Assembly (NCBI GenBank): GCA_947044405.1
Contig: CAMRHE010000054.1
Span: 4,169,501-4,233,500 of the forward strand
From: Leptodactylus fallax
Lineage: Eukaryota; Chordata; Amphibia; Anura; Leptodactylidae
DNA length: 64,000 bases
Reading direction: 5' to 3'
The notes below the pieces were generated by a model. The model was not told the DNA's origin and did not search any database. It saw only the letters and a list, made by a program, of their open reading frames with translations. The position numbers and the translations under genes are program-made. Position 1 is the stretch's first letter. Every line of letters starts with the position of its first letter. Below are positions 49,591-60,506 of the stretch, in pieces.

Positions 49591-50928
49591 GCATTTAATT
49601 ACAGCCTTATCACATAGACATGTATAGGATGAGGCTGTAGTTACATTACATGGCCACTATGAAATGAATGACACTTTGTAAACAGAGAAGCAGTCACGGC
49701 GCTTACACAGGTACCATTCAAACAGCTGATCAGTAGGGTCCTGGGTTTTTGAGTAGATCCAACAGAAAAACAATTTATAGTACAGTTAAAAAGTAACTTT
49801 TATTAATAACCGTAAAAAGTATATGAAAAAAAAAACCACCCAATAATTAGGTGTTATTATAAGAATGGGGCCATAAACAAGATAGAGGTAGCCACACCCA
49901 AAAACGAGAAAGTGATGTGTTGTAAAACTATGCACTTTACAGCAATCCACTCTAACTCCTGAATTGGAGGTCCCAGTATCCTACTTACTACTTCACAGGA
50001 GAGGGGGGACAGGAGGGACATACATGTAGAGTTTGACACACACACATACACAATTACTGGCTAGAGGTCAGTAAAAGACCAACCAATTTGTCTAACTAGC
50101 CACTAACTAGGGGGCTTACATTACACTCCCGCAATTGGCTGCCTAATATCACATACAAAAACCATAGACGGTACAATAGGACTCTCCTCTCCTATTTCCA
50201 CATGTGTCTAGCTACCTTCCCCCCTGTTAGTTAACTTTAGAACATGTTGATTTTGTATAGTATCCAGTGTCTGTAGCTGATTGTATATAGCGTCCTAATT
50301 CAGTGTGGGTTTCGCCGCTTTGGCCATATATGTTCCCATTGTGGTATTGTTATTGTTTGATCCTGTGTGTCTTATTCAGTGTCTGTTATGGTTTTTGACA
50401 TCTCTGGGTCCAGACTTTTGTATTTACCGCGATGTTAGGGTCCGGGTGTTACCTAGGACGCGAGTATGCGTCTCCAAGTGCTTGGGGAACGCCTCTAATG
50501 GGTGTTCCCCACCAGGAGTGTTGTTCGGATCATCTGGGTGGTGGACGCCCTGTGATTGGGTGCACCCCCCATGACGCGGACTGCTAGGGGTGTGGTCTAG
50601 GATATATCATGCTAGGCTGTGCGCGCTGGCACTTGCGATCATTTATCACGGCCAGGCTGTATATTAGACGCTCGTTATCTGAAGAGGCAGTTTGCGCATA
50701 ACTATTGTGCGTTCTGCTTTGCCCTTTATGTATATGCCTCTGAGGAACTGGTTTATTCCTGCAGGAACACGCCAGGAAGGCCAGGAGTGAGAGCAGTTAC
50801 TCCTATTGTACCGTCTATGGTGTTTGTATGTGATATTAGGTAGCCAATTGCTGGAGTGTAATGTAAGCTCCCTAGTTAGTGGCTAGTTAGACAAATTGGT
50901 CAGTCTTTTACTGTCCTCTAGCCGAGTT

Positions 50929-50981
<53 letters not shown>

Positions 50982-51002
50982 CTGTGTCAAACTCTACATG
51001 TA

Positions 51003-52633
51003 CAGTACAGACCAAAAGTTTGGACACACCTTCTCATTCCAAGAGTTTTCTGTATTTTTATGACTATAAAAATTGTAGATTCACACTGAAGGCATCAAAA
51101 CTATGAATTAACACATGTGGAATTATATACTTAACAAAAAAGTGGGAAACAACTGAAAATATGTCTTATATTCTAGGTTCTTCAAGGTAGCCACCTTTTA
51201 CTTTGATTACTGCTTTGCACACTCTTGGCATTCTCTTGATGAGCTTCAAGAGGTAGTCACCTGAAATGGTCTTCCAACAGTCTTGAAGGAGTTCCCAGAG
51301 ATGCTTAGCACTTGTTGGCCCTTTTGCCTTCACACTGCGGTCCAGCTCACCCCAAACCATCTCGATTGGGTTCAGGTCTGGTGACTGTGGAGGCCAGGTC
51401 ATCTGGCGTAGCACCCCATCACTCTCCTTCTTGGTCAAATAGCCCTTACACAGTCTGGAGGTGTGTTTGGGGTCATTGTCCTGTTGAAAAATAAATGATG
51501 GTCCAACTAAATGCAAACCAGGATGGAATAGCATGCCGCTGCAAGATTCTGTGGTAACCATGCTGGTTCAGCATTCCTTCAATTTTGAATAAAACCCCAA
51601 CAGTGTCACCAGCAAAGCACCCCCACACCATCACAAGTCCTCCTCCATGCTTCACGGTGGGAACCAGGCATGTAGAGTCCATTCGTTCACCTTTTCTGCG
51701 TCGCACAAAGACACGGTGGTTGGAACCAAAGATCTCAAATTTGGACTCATCAGACCAAAGCACAGATTTCCACAGGTCTAATGTCCATTCCTTGTGTTCT
51801 TTAGCCCAAACAAGTCTCTTCTGCTTGTTGCCTGTCCTTAGCAGTGGTTTCCTAGCAGCTATTTTACCATGAAGGCCTGCTGCACACAGTCTCCTCTTAA
51901 CAGTTGTTGTAGAGATGTGTCTGCTGCTAGAACTCTGTGTGGCATTGACCTGGTCTCTAATCTGAGCTGCTGTTAACCTGCGATTTCTGAGGCTGGTGAC
52001 TCGGATGAACTTATCCTCCGCAGCAGAGGTGACTCTTGGTCTTCTTTTCCTGGGGCGGGCCTCATGTGAGCCAGTTTCTTTGTAGCGCTTGATGCTTTTG
52101 GCCACTGCACTTGGGGACACTTTCAAAGTTTTCCCAATTTTTCGGACTGACTGACCTTCATTTCTTAAAGTAATGATGGCCACTCGTTTTTCTTTACTGA
52201 GCTGCTTTTTTCTTGCCATAATACAAATTCTAACACTCCATTCAGTAGGACTATCAGCTGTATATCCACCTGACTTCTGAACAACACAACTGATGGTCCC
52301 AACCCCATTTATAAGGCAAGAAATCCCACTTATTAAACCTGCCAGGGCACACCTGTGAAGTGAAAACCATTTCAGGTGACTACCTCTTGAAGCTCATCAA
52401 GAGAATGCCAAGAGTGTGCAAAGCAGTAATCAAAGCAAAAGGTGGCTACTTTGAAGAACCTAGAATATAAGACATATTTTCAGTTGTTTCACACTTTTTT
52501 GTTAAGTATATAATTCCACATGTGTTAATTCATAGTTTTGATGCCTTCAGTGTGAATCTACAATTTTTATAGTCATGAAAATACAGAAAACTCTTGGAAT
52601 GAGAAGGTGTGTCCAAACTTTTGGTCTGTACTG
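51003..52633 (-). mobile_element. Tc1/mariner element, full length (copy 2 of a pair)
   Basis: TA at 51001-51002 and 52634-52635 flanks the same ends as the element at 15871-17496. Removing it restores TCTACATG-TA-TGTCCC, which matches the other arm of the fold-back element. Confidence 0.97.
51166..52219 (-). pseudogene. Tc1 transposase with one 1-bp insertion
   Basis: ATG at 52219 opens MARKKQLSKEKRVAIITLRN. The frame is clean through the DNA-binding half and VLWSDESKFEIFG (first Asp). It is lost at about 51520, where this copy reads ACCAGGATGG against ACCGGATGG in copy 1. It continues in another frame at 51166-51561 with [10 protein letters not shown] (second Asp) and [17 protein letters not shown] (Glu). 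All catalytic residues are present; only this one lesion separates it from a full-length protein. Confidence 0.94.
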
Positions 52634-52902
52634 TATGTCCCTCCTGTCCCCCCTCTCCTGTGAAGTAGTAAGTAGGATACTGGGACTTCCAATTCAGGAG
52701 TTAGAGTGGATTGCTGTAAAGGGCATAGTTTTACAACACATCACTTCCTTGTTTTTGGGTGTGGCTACCTCTATCTTGTTTATGGCCACATTCTTATTAT
52801 AATACCTAGTTATTGGGTGTTTTTTTTTTTATATACTTTTAACGGTTATTAATACAAGTTATTTTTTTTGTGTACTATAAATTGTTTTTCTGTTTTGGAT
52901 CT

Positions 52903-54689
52903 ATTCTGTAGCCTTGGTACACATACCTCTTTATCAAGAATACATTTCCTGGGTTTTTGAGCCCCGCTGAATAGTTTATTAATGACTTGGAAAACCTTTC
53001 AATTAGTTAACACCTGGGGCATTATTAATAAGGGGCACTATTTATACAGGGTACACACGGACATTATTAATATAAAGATGCACTTGGGGGTATTAATCAT
53101 TATGGGGGGTGATATCATATATTTTATAATTGGGGTAGCAGCAGGATGGGGGCTTTGTGTAGGTGAGGACAATGTGGGTTGGATGCCTGGAAAAGTGAGG
53201 AGCCAAAGATATCTGTGTTGCAAACTTTAGAAGTGGTCATGGCGGTCCAAAAGGAAGAGAAGGGAAATGTGAAAGATTAGTCAGAGACATCACCTGTAAG
53301 TCACAAAATGTTACTGCACTGTGTATTCACCTAAATGATAGAGAATAAATACCTGATTGATGGGGGTCTGTCTGCTGAGACCCCCACTGAGCCTGAGAAT
53401 TGGGTTTTTACCCCCACTGTGTGGGAATTCAGCCTGACCGCAGCCAGGCTGAATATAGGGGTGTAACTTGGTGGATAGACGAACTCGAGTGACTCTCATT
53501 CACTTCAATGGGAGTGCCAAAGATGCCTGAAGTACAGTACTCAGCTATCTGCGGCGCTCCTATTATAGAGAATGGGGGCCACGTGGGCTCGTCCATCCAC
53601 CAAGCAGAAGATGTGTGAAGTTACTTTCATTGTTAATGCTGTGTTGTTGATCTGATACTGAAGTAATGCAGTAAGAAAAATTTTTAAAAAACTGTTTTAT
53701 AACTTTGTGTATTGTGTATATTATGTGACGATAACAGTGTGTGAAGCTAGTAGCATGGAAACTCAATTTTTTTTTTTTTTTTTGGGGGGGGGAGCATCTT
53801 TCTATAGTCCGCCTCAGGCAGCAAAAAGGCTAGGTTCACCACTGCATGAGGCTATTTTTACATAATTTCTATTTTTGCATTTTTCCCTTTTTGTTTAACA
53901 TCTGTGAAAATGTTTAAAAAAAAAAAAAAAAAAGAGGGTGTCAGGTTAACATTTTTCAATAGCACAAAGTGCTACTAAAATATTATTTTAAATATTTTTC
54001 TCTCTAACAAGGCCAATTGCAGATGATGTGTATGTGCTCTGTGTGCTATCCTGGTTTTTCCAGTCATTTTTGTGTAGATTATACATAGTTATGTGTTCCT
54101 GAGAACTGCACTACAACCTGTAAAATAGGGTTTTTTCCACAGTTTTGCCTTAATTTTTTTTAAAATTTTTATTATTCATTTACACATTGTACACCCCATA
54201 AGGTGATAATAAAACTTTGGGTGGCATTTCAGTATTAATTTTTTTATTTTTTTTTTTGCTAACATATTAGACCCAGTTACTGGAAGAATTCAGCCTTCTA
54301 GCATACATTGCAAAGCTGATCTAGGTCCTTTGCAATTCCCTGCCATGTGACCACTGGGTCTGGTGGAAGTTGCAGCATAACAGCTTCCATATCGACATAC
54401 ACAGCGCTCATTGAGCCTTGTGTATATACTGATTGGGAAGGCAGGGGTGGTAATAAACCGTTTCTACCTTCTCTTTGGGGAATTTGGCTGACAGCCTTCT
54501 CCCCCTGCTCTTGCAGCTGCATGATCTTGTTAGCTGCTAACTGTGCAAGGACGTACCAGTACGTCCTTGTGGAGTTATATACTGAATGCCTGGACATATA
54601 AAGTCAATGGTCGACAATCAGTTAATGTGCGTTTCCAATAGCTCTCTTCTGTAGCAGCACAATATGCACAGTGCTTTCTACAAATCCTT
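52903..54689. other. Stretch without a gene; diffuse repeats
   Basis: A T run (53767-53783) with a G run, an A run (53917-53934), the repeat word AGCACAAAGTGCTACT (53961, also at 61457) and a palindrome AAGGACGTACCAGTACGTCC at 54548 suggest a decayed TTAACC-type element. No exon is seen. Confidence 0.5.
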
Positions 54690-54919
54690 GGCTTGATTTT
54701 GATCAGGACTTTATAGTCAACATCAGTGGAAATCTTCAATAAATGCCCTTCTATCTGAATATACTGAAAAACCTGAATCTATTTTCCTTTGTCTAATGGA
54801 GACCAATTTCATATCAATAATTTTCATATCAATAGTAGTACCATTATATGAAATAAAAGCATTCACAAACAGCTGCACTTTTGAACACAATGTACATACA
54901 CACATATATATATATACAT
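54690..54919. repeat. Flank of the LTR element, repeated at 60247-60506
   Basis: It starts GGCTTGATTTTGATCAGG and ends in a CA/TA microsatellite just before the LTR. The copy at 60247 shows no mismatch that I can see in about 200 bp; only the microsatellite differs. Confidence 0.95.
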
Positions 54920-55348
54920 TGTGAGTATGTGAACCTAGAGGGCGCTAGGGAGCGACCCAGGCCAGCCCTGAAAAGGCCCTCAGCCACACCTTTGGGTGTG
55001 GCGCGTAACTCCAGAAGGGCTGGAGTATCCTGCAGGGAGCAGGAGATGGTGGACCAGCTAAGGACAGAGAGAGAGGCTCTGTCCCAGAAGGGCTGGGGTC
55101 CACAGGGGACTGTTGCTGGAGCTGAGCAATGGTCAGGACAGTTAGGGGCTCAAGGAGTCAGTTAGTGCCCTAACTGTGGCCTAGGTTTTTTGTTGTTTTA
55201 CTATGTTGCAGTTAAGCTGAATAAAGCCAATTTTATTTTACGCTTGGACCGTCTGAAAGCTATCTTTCCGGCGCCCAGTACCACGAACCACCTCTGTCCG
55301 GACCAGGAGTCTGCCGCCATTTTGAGACTAATTCCCCAAATTGTCACA
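54920..55348 (+). mobile_element. 5' LTR of cargo-bearing LTR element
   Basis: It is 429 bp long with ends TGTGA...TCACA. A polyadenylation signal AATAAA lies at 55220-55225 in + orientation. The LTR has an open frame in its first 245 bp, which continues the frame of the internal cargo when placed at the 3' side. An identical-length copy is at 60507-60935, and a truncated one at 60076-60250. Confidence 0.92.
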
Positions 55349-55390
55349 TATGGTGTGTTTTGCCAAGGGAAAAAGATTCTTTGGATTCCG

Positions 55391-56209
55391 TGTAATAGAA
55401 TAAAATTATAGAATAAAACACTGGACTATCAACAATAGCTTAACATTTTATTAAGAAGAGTATAAAAAGATATAAAAAGGTCTTACAACAAGGAAAAGTA
55501 TAAAAGATATTAGAATGTAATTAAATCAACACTTCCAACACTTAAAAGTATATTAAAAGGTATATCAAATCAACACTTACAACACTACCAAGCTTCATTG
55601 ATGAATTCCGATAAGGGTAGCTTCAGGAAATATCACCAAGCCATTGTGACAGGTATCTCACGCAGCATCAGGCGTCCCCAATTACTGCTATCAGGATTGC
55701 AACGACGGCTGGGGGATGTTTCCCATCTTATATACCCTTTGTGTGCGTCATAGAGTGGGTGGTTACAGAAGTGTATACACCTCTGTAAGGCTTTACTCGT
55801 CTCCAAGCTCATATTCCTGTGAAAGGGGCCAATTTCCACTGGAATATTTCATGGGACCCGTGCATCTCATACAGAGTTAAACTTTAAGCTGGCTTTTATG
55901 GACATGTAAACATCACCTCCAACAGAGTTAAACCTTTGAGCTGGTTTTTATGGACATGTAAATATCACCTCAAACAGAGTTAAACCTTAAGCTGTCCATG
56001 TAGACATAACCTCAAACAGCGTTAAACCTTAAGCTGGCTTGATGTCCATGTAAACATTACAGAGTTGAACTTTGATCTGGCTTTATGTCTAACTAGACAT
56101 TATCTCATACAGAGTTGAAATTAAGGTTACTATGAGCTGGCTATTATAGACATCTTGTCATGGGCAGCCATTTTATCAAGGGCAGCTATTTTGGTTTTTT
56201 TGCATTACA
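55391..56209 (-). other. Antisense LTR-like module in the leader
   Basis: On the minus strand this segment starts TGTAAT and ends ATTACA. It has tandem repeats (56158-55866), then TATATAAG (55734-55727), then AATAAA (55452-55447), the order of an LTR promoter and polyadenylation signal. Flanking target duplications are not visible, so it may be a nested solo LTR or a chance arrangement. Confidence 0.4.
55866..56158. repeat. Degenerate ~50-bp tandem repeats, about six copies
   Basis: The unit has ACAGAGTTAAAC, CTTAAGCTGG, CTTTTATGGACATGTAAACA and TCACCTC words, repeated with changes and length differences between copies. Confidence 0.82.
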
Positions 56210-56704
56210 TGGTGCTACGGATTCGGGCATAAAGAGATCCACGCAAGTCCTGGAAGACAAGTGGTTGGTGACTGCAGTACTGCTAAGTGTGCATTGTGGT
56301 CTACAGCTGGAAGAAATCTGTGATTTCAACTGAGAAACCCAGGAAGGGGTGAGTGAATTGCAACATAGCAAAGTGTGTGCAAAAACTGGTGAAAGTAAAA
56401 CTCTGGAAGAGGAATCCAGGGAATGGACTTTGTGTATACTGTGGTACAGAAGTCTGTAAAGTGCTTGCTGATGGCAAGAAAGTATGCAATGTGTATAGAA
56501 GCTGGATATTGCAAACAAGTCTATGTGAAAGGCTATGGTGCCATGTTGGTGTTTTCTGTGGAAGACAGAAGAAAATGCTGGTTGTTGTAGTGCCACATAT
56601 GTTAACTGTTTGAATACATGTGACTGCAGAAGATAGCAAAAAAAAGTTGCTGCCGGTTGAACCCAAGGTTGCTGTGGAATATTGTGTAATTTTGTTAGTA
56701 AACC

Positions 56705-57667
56705 ATGGGCAAGAAAAAGAGACTTTCAGCTTGTAAAAAAGCAGAGAAGTTATGCACAGGTTTATTAGTGCAGCAGTCTGAATGCAGAGAGACACAAAAC
56801 CCGAAACAGAGCATGTGGAATGCAAGTAATGATAAAGGGTTGCATGACGGTGACTCAATTTTTCTAAAGCACCTCTGTTCTATGATTGAATATGTCCCTG
56901 CTGACTGTATGTCTCATACTGGAGTGCATCAAAGCGCCAAAGATGAAAATATTATGGTGCAGCAGCTTCAAGATGAGAATAAAACCATCAGGTTCATGTA
57001 TGAGAATGAAATATCTGATTGGAAATGGCAACTTTTGGTATCAGAAAGAGAGAACCTTAAGTTAAAGGCAGAGCTTGACTCTATGAAGAGGTTATATCCT
57101 AGTCATTGTGAAAATGTGGTACTGGATTTGCCTGGAATGGACTGTGTCACTAAGAAGGAGTTTGCTGAAATGAAATGTGCTCTATCTAATAAAGTTATAC
57201 AGAGTGTATAGCAAAAGCAAGTGCTTGAGAAGCAATTGCAGGATTTAAAGGAGCAGCATGTTCTAGACTCCATTACCAAAGAGAGTGTCATTGAAAAATT
57301 AAGAGATGACCTTGAAACTGCTAAACATGAGAGAAGTGAATTTTTGCAGAGTCAGTCAGAATGTCTGGATGACCAAGTCAGGATGTGTGAAAAACTTTCA
57401 GCTGCATTAACTAACAAAGAAAATGAAATCGCCGAGCTGAGGAAGTATGTGTCTGACCGAGAGAGTGATTTAGAATCTGTGGTGCAGAAATTGCAGTCAG
57501 AGCAAAACTTGTATCAGGTTCGCCTAAATGGTGAAATCCACGAATGGCGAAGCAGAGCTGGAGTTCTGGAACAAAGAGAAAGGGAACTCAAAGCTAGAAT
57601 ATGTAGCCTGGAGAGGGCGATGTCAGGATCTTGTGAAGATAAAGAGAAATTGTCTGTTTTGGTGTAA
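56705..57667 (+). pseudogene. Cargo ORF, first part: basic start and coiled coil
   Basis: ATG at 56705 has a strong context (AACCATGG) and begins MGKKKRLSACKKAEKLC, a basic N-terminus with Gly at position 2. Residues 80-168 and the continuation are charged heptad-type sequence (ENKTIRFMYENEISDW, SERENLKLKAELDSMKRL, KQLQDLKEQHVLDS, SDRESDLESVVQKLQ). A TAG at 57209-57211, followed by CAA, interrupts the same frame. The frame ends at TAA 57665-57667 and coding continues one frame on. I do not recognise the source of this first part. Confidence 0.7.
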
Positions 57668-57687
57668 AATAAAAGACAAAAAATTGG

Positions 57688-58237
57688 TGGAGATGTCGTC
57701 TGTCCATGCTCAGAAAGTGCAAACCTTAAAGGAGAGTCACAAAAAAGTAGAGACTCAACTTCAAGAGCTGCAACTAAAAGTCACAGAAGGGGACAGGTTT
57801 CAAGCAGAGCTGCTAGACAAGGCAAACAGACTACAGGTGGAATTGAATAATGTCACAGGGCTTCTTTCTCAAGCAGACAGCAAGTTTATCAAACTTTCCA
57901 AAGATTTTTCTACACTAGAATCTCAGCTTCAGGACACTCAGGAACTTTTGCAAGAAGAAACTTGTCAGAAGCTTGACCTTAGTACAAAACTAAAACAAAT
58001 GGAAGATGAGAAAAGTGGTTTCCTTGAGCAACTAGAGGAAGAGCAGGAAGCAAAAAGAGATTTGACAAAGCAGCTTTCAACATTGCAGGCTCAGGCAACT
58101 GATATGAAGGAAAAAATGGAGGATTTGGTTAGCTCCAAGGATGAAGTTGAGAAAAACCTGGAATCTGCTCAGATATTGTGAGAACGAAGCTAATGCTTGT
58201 GACAAGCTGGAAAAGGCCAAGAGAGAATTGGACCTCC
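57688..58237 (+). pseudogene. Cargo: non-muscle myosin II heavy-chain rod segment
   Basis: In the second frame the sequence reads [38 protein letters not shown], then [45 protein letters not shown] and [18 protein letters not shown]. The third frame continues with [12 protein letters not shown]. These words follow the S2/rod region of class II myosins and are closest to MYH9/MYH10-type non-muscle chains. In the cell this region forms the dimeric coiled coil. A short stretch resembling a later rod motif ([13 protein letters not shown]) is spliced in, so the source is rearranged. The frame changes at about 58180. There are no introns, so the source was RNA. Confidence 0.88.
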
Positions 58238-59598
58238 AGACAGAAGACATGAGGATTCAGTTTGAGAGAAACCTGTCTAATTTATCTGCTGAGATTGTAG
58301 ATCTAAAAATGCTTGTTGCTAAACTAAAGGTGCAAGTGAACAAGCAGGAGGAAATTGCACGCATCAAGAAACAGCTGGAGTTTCAGATGGATCAAGTGAA
58401 GCGTGAGTCAGAAATAAAGTTGGAAGAGTGCACTTTTCAGATAGAACAGTTAAAAACTGAAGTGGAATCTAAAAGAGAAGAATTGGATCGATTGCAGCAG
58501 TCTTTATCCAATACTGAACAGTCGGCATCTGCCCTATCTTCAAAGCTGTCAGCACTAGAAGCTGAGAGAGACTCACTGCAGAACCTGTTAACCTCTAAAG
58601 AATCAGAGCTGCAAGGTGCACTAGTAAAAACTGAGATGGAGGCTGCTCAGAAAAATGTGGCAGTGAAGAAAGTTCTGGAGCTGGAATCAGAGATTTGTAC
58701 GCTACAGACGTCGTTAGAATTGGAGAAAGCTGCCAGCATAGAGGCAGAGAAAGGACAATCATTAAGTCAGACAGACATGAGTGACCTGTCCACTGATGTT
58801 GATACCAATGATCAGATTATGATGAAACCACGTGATTCGGTAAAACGTCAAGTAGAGGGTATAGTTCCCCAGGAAGATGCTGCTAAAGGTGGACTTCCTG
58901 CAAAATGTGAGGAGGCCAAAGAAGGTCCATCAGAAGAAGAAACTGTGATTGGTCACACACTGCCTGTGACAGAGTGGGTCCAGCTTCAAACCAATGAGGT
59001 CCAAAGCCTAGAGGGCTGTGAGATGGTAAATAAGGTGAAGGGTCATCAAAAGTGTGGAACAAGAGTCTGTACGAAGACTGACCACGCATATGTTGTCCCA
59101 ACAGCTAAAGTGTCTGAAGCCATTGTGGATAAAGGTGTTGCTGTGCCTGTCTCTAGCCAAATGTCTGGTGGACAAATGGTGAATAATGACTCCATGTTGT
59201 CTGTGAAGGGGGAGTCAGGAAGTAATACAGTCAACCCAAAAAGAAGAGAAGAGGCAGAAGTTGTTTTACCGCCTGATGCTAATAGCAACAAGAAGAGGCT
59301 GAGATACAATGTTGCTATGTCCCTAAATAATGGAAGTAACCGTGGTAGAGGTTCTAATGCAGAGACTGAGCAGCCGTCATTTGCATGCAGAAGTAAGAGA
59401 TGGTTACATGTCACCAATGATGTGACAGTTGTTAAAGACATGTCAGAATATGTAGTTCAGCGTGATCTATTATGTGAGGGTGTATGGTATGGCCCTCGTG
59501 CAGAAGGAGAAGATATTGCAGTACAGAGCTTGTGTATCTCAAACAAAGAGGAGAGCAAGCAGCCTATGTCTCCTAAACTTCTAAGCCTTGATGGTGAT

Positions 59599-59907
59599 GG
59601 CAAAGTTTGTTTTGAGATGAAGGTTACGGAAAAAGTACCCGTGAAACAGTTATACTCTAAAGACATTGATGTGCATGAAGTACGTGTTAGTTGGTCTCTG
59701 AGCTCTTGTGGATTCATGATAGGAGAAGATGAAGATTTTTACGGCTATTCACTAAAGGAATCAAAGTCATGCAATGGGATGGCTGAAGACTATGGCGAGA
59801 AATGGGATGAAAATTATGTGATCCCCTGTATGGCGAATTGTGAAGGTGATGAAGAAAAACTTGCCTTTGCACAGAATGGCCAGGATCTTGGCGTAGCAGT
59901 TAAAGTG
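59599..59907 (+). other. SPRY domain resembling hnRNP U (SAF-A)
   Basis: [64 protein letters not shown] and [13 protein letters not shown] follow the hnRNP U SPRY domain block by block. In hnRNP U this domain is followed by a nucleotide-binding region; that part is absent here, and the sequence after GVAVKV is unrelated. The domain is thus a truncated host segment. Confidence 0.88.
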
Positions 59908-60075
59908 ATGAGAAACCGGAAATGTCGAGTAACCGGAATCTGGAAGAAGAGACCGCCAGATTGGGACTTCTGGAGAGACACTGGACAGGCATGCATGGTT
60001 GAAGAGGGACTTTGTCATAGGATTTCTCGTCCCATTGTAGCTCACTCCATGGGTAGTGAGCTGAGGGGGAGGGTA

Positions 60076-60250
60076 TGTGAGTATGTGAACCTAGAGGGCG
60101 CTAGGGAGCGAACCAGGCCAGCCCTGAAAAGGCCCTCAGCCACACCTTTGGGTGTGGCGCGTAACTCCAGAAGGGCTGGAGTATCCTGCAGGGAGCAGGA
60201 GTTGGTGGACCAGCTAAGGACAGAGAGAGAGGCTCTGTCCCAGAAGGGCT
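60076..60250 (+). mobile_element. 3' LTR, truncated at 175 bp
   Basis: It begins TGTGAGTATGTGAACC after the polypurine tract and TA. It matches the 5' LTR with two mismatches by eye, then stops at AGAAGGGCT, where the flank copy begins. The four bases GGCT belong to both sequences. Confidence 0.93.
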
Positions 60251-60460
60251 TGATTTTGATCAGGACTTTATAGTCAACATCAGTGGAAATCTTCAATAAA
60301 TGCCCTTCTATCTGAATATACTGAAAAACCTGAATCTATTTTCCTTTGTCTAATGGAGACCAATTTCATATCAATAATTTTCATATCAATAGTAGTACCA
60401 TTATATGAAATAAAAGCATTCACAAACAGCTGCACTTTTGAACACAATGTACATACACAC

Positions 60461-60503
<43 letters not shown>

Positions 60504-60506
60504 TAT
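60247..60506. repeat. Second copy of the 5' flank
   Basis: Same sequence as 54690-54919, with a longer microsatellite end (CACACACAAATA then TA units). Confidence 0.95.

Larger units (their letters stand above)
49755..52902. mobile_element. Large fold-back element with a Tc1 in its right arm
   Basis: The left arm (49755-50181) and right arm (50801-52902, minus the Tc1 at 51003-52633) are inverted copies over about 430 bp. Shared words include GACGGTACAATAGGA, GACAAATTGGT, CTACATGTA, GGAGTTAGAGTGGATTGCTG and GATCCAA..CAGAAAAACAATT. The spacer (about 50182-50800) is non-coding and GC-richer than its surroundings, and holds no recognised protein. The superfamily is unknown. Confidence 0.82.
55349..60075 (+). 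mobile_element. Internal region of the LTR element, host-derived cargo
   Basis: Right after the 5' LTR come the spacer TA and then TGGTGTGTTTTGCCAAGG (55351-55368), in the place and with the TGG start of a primer-binding site. Just before the 3' LTR is a polypurine tract (GAGGGGGAGGG, 60063-60073) followed by TA. With these spacers the unprocessed ends would be TATGTGA...TCACATA, the form that integrases trim by two bases. About 4.7 kb lies between. I find no gag zinc knuckle, protease, YxDD reverse transcriptase or integrase motif. It would therefore need enzymes from another element. Confidence 0.85.
58182..60273 (+). pseudogene. Cargo ORF, last part: coiled coil, linker, SPRY, LTR read-through
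   Basis: One open frame of about 690 codons. After the myosin end come more coiled coil ([34 protein letters not shown], to about 58750), a long linker of unknown origin with a basic patch ([14 protein letters not shown], 59280-59320), the SPRY domain (59599-59907), and a tail that runs through the polypurine tract into the 3' LTR without a stop. In this copy it ends at TAG 60271-60273, beyond the duplication junction. In a complete 3' LTR the frame would end about 245 bp into the LTR, as in 54920-55165. Confidence 0.8.

Noticed and set aside
49185..49594. Long overlapping frames coding Tyr/Gly/Pro/Gln-rich or Cys/Gly-rich repeat proteins on both strands.
   Set aside because: They come from a 31-bp tandem repeat without stops in any frame, not from a gene.
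56301..56858. A 185-residue minus-strand frame at the start of the LTR-element cargo.
   Set aside because: It is antisense to the ATG with strong context and shows no domain; probably a shadow frame.
57209..57217. Programmed stop read-through at UAG-CAA.
   Set aside because: The following bases do not fit the best-known read-through context fully, and two further frame changes follow, so simple decay is more likely.
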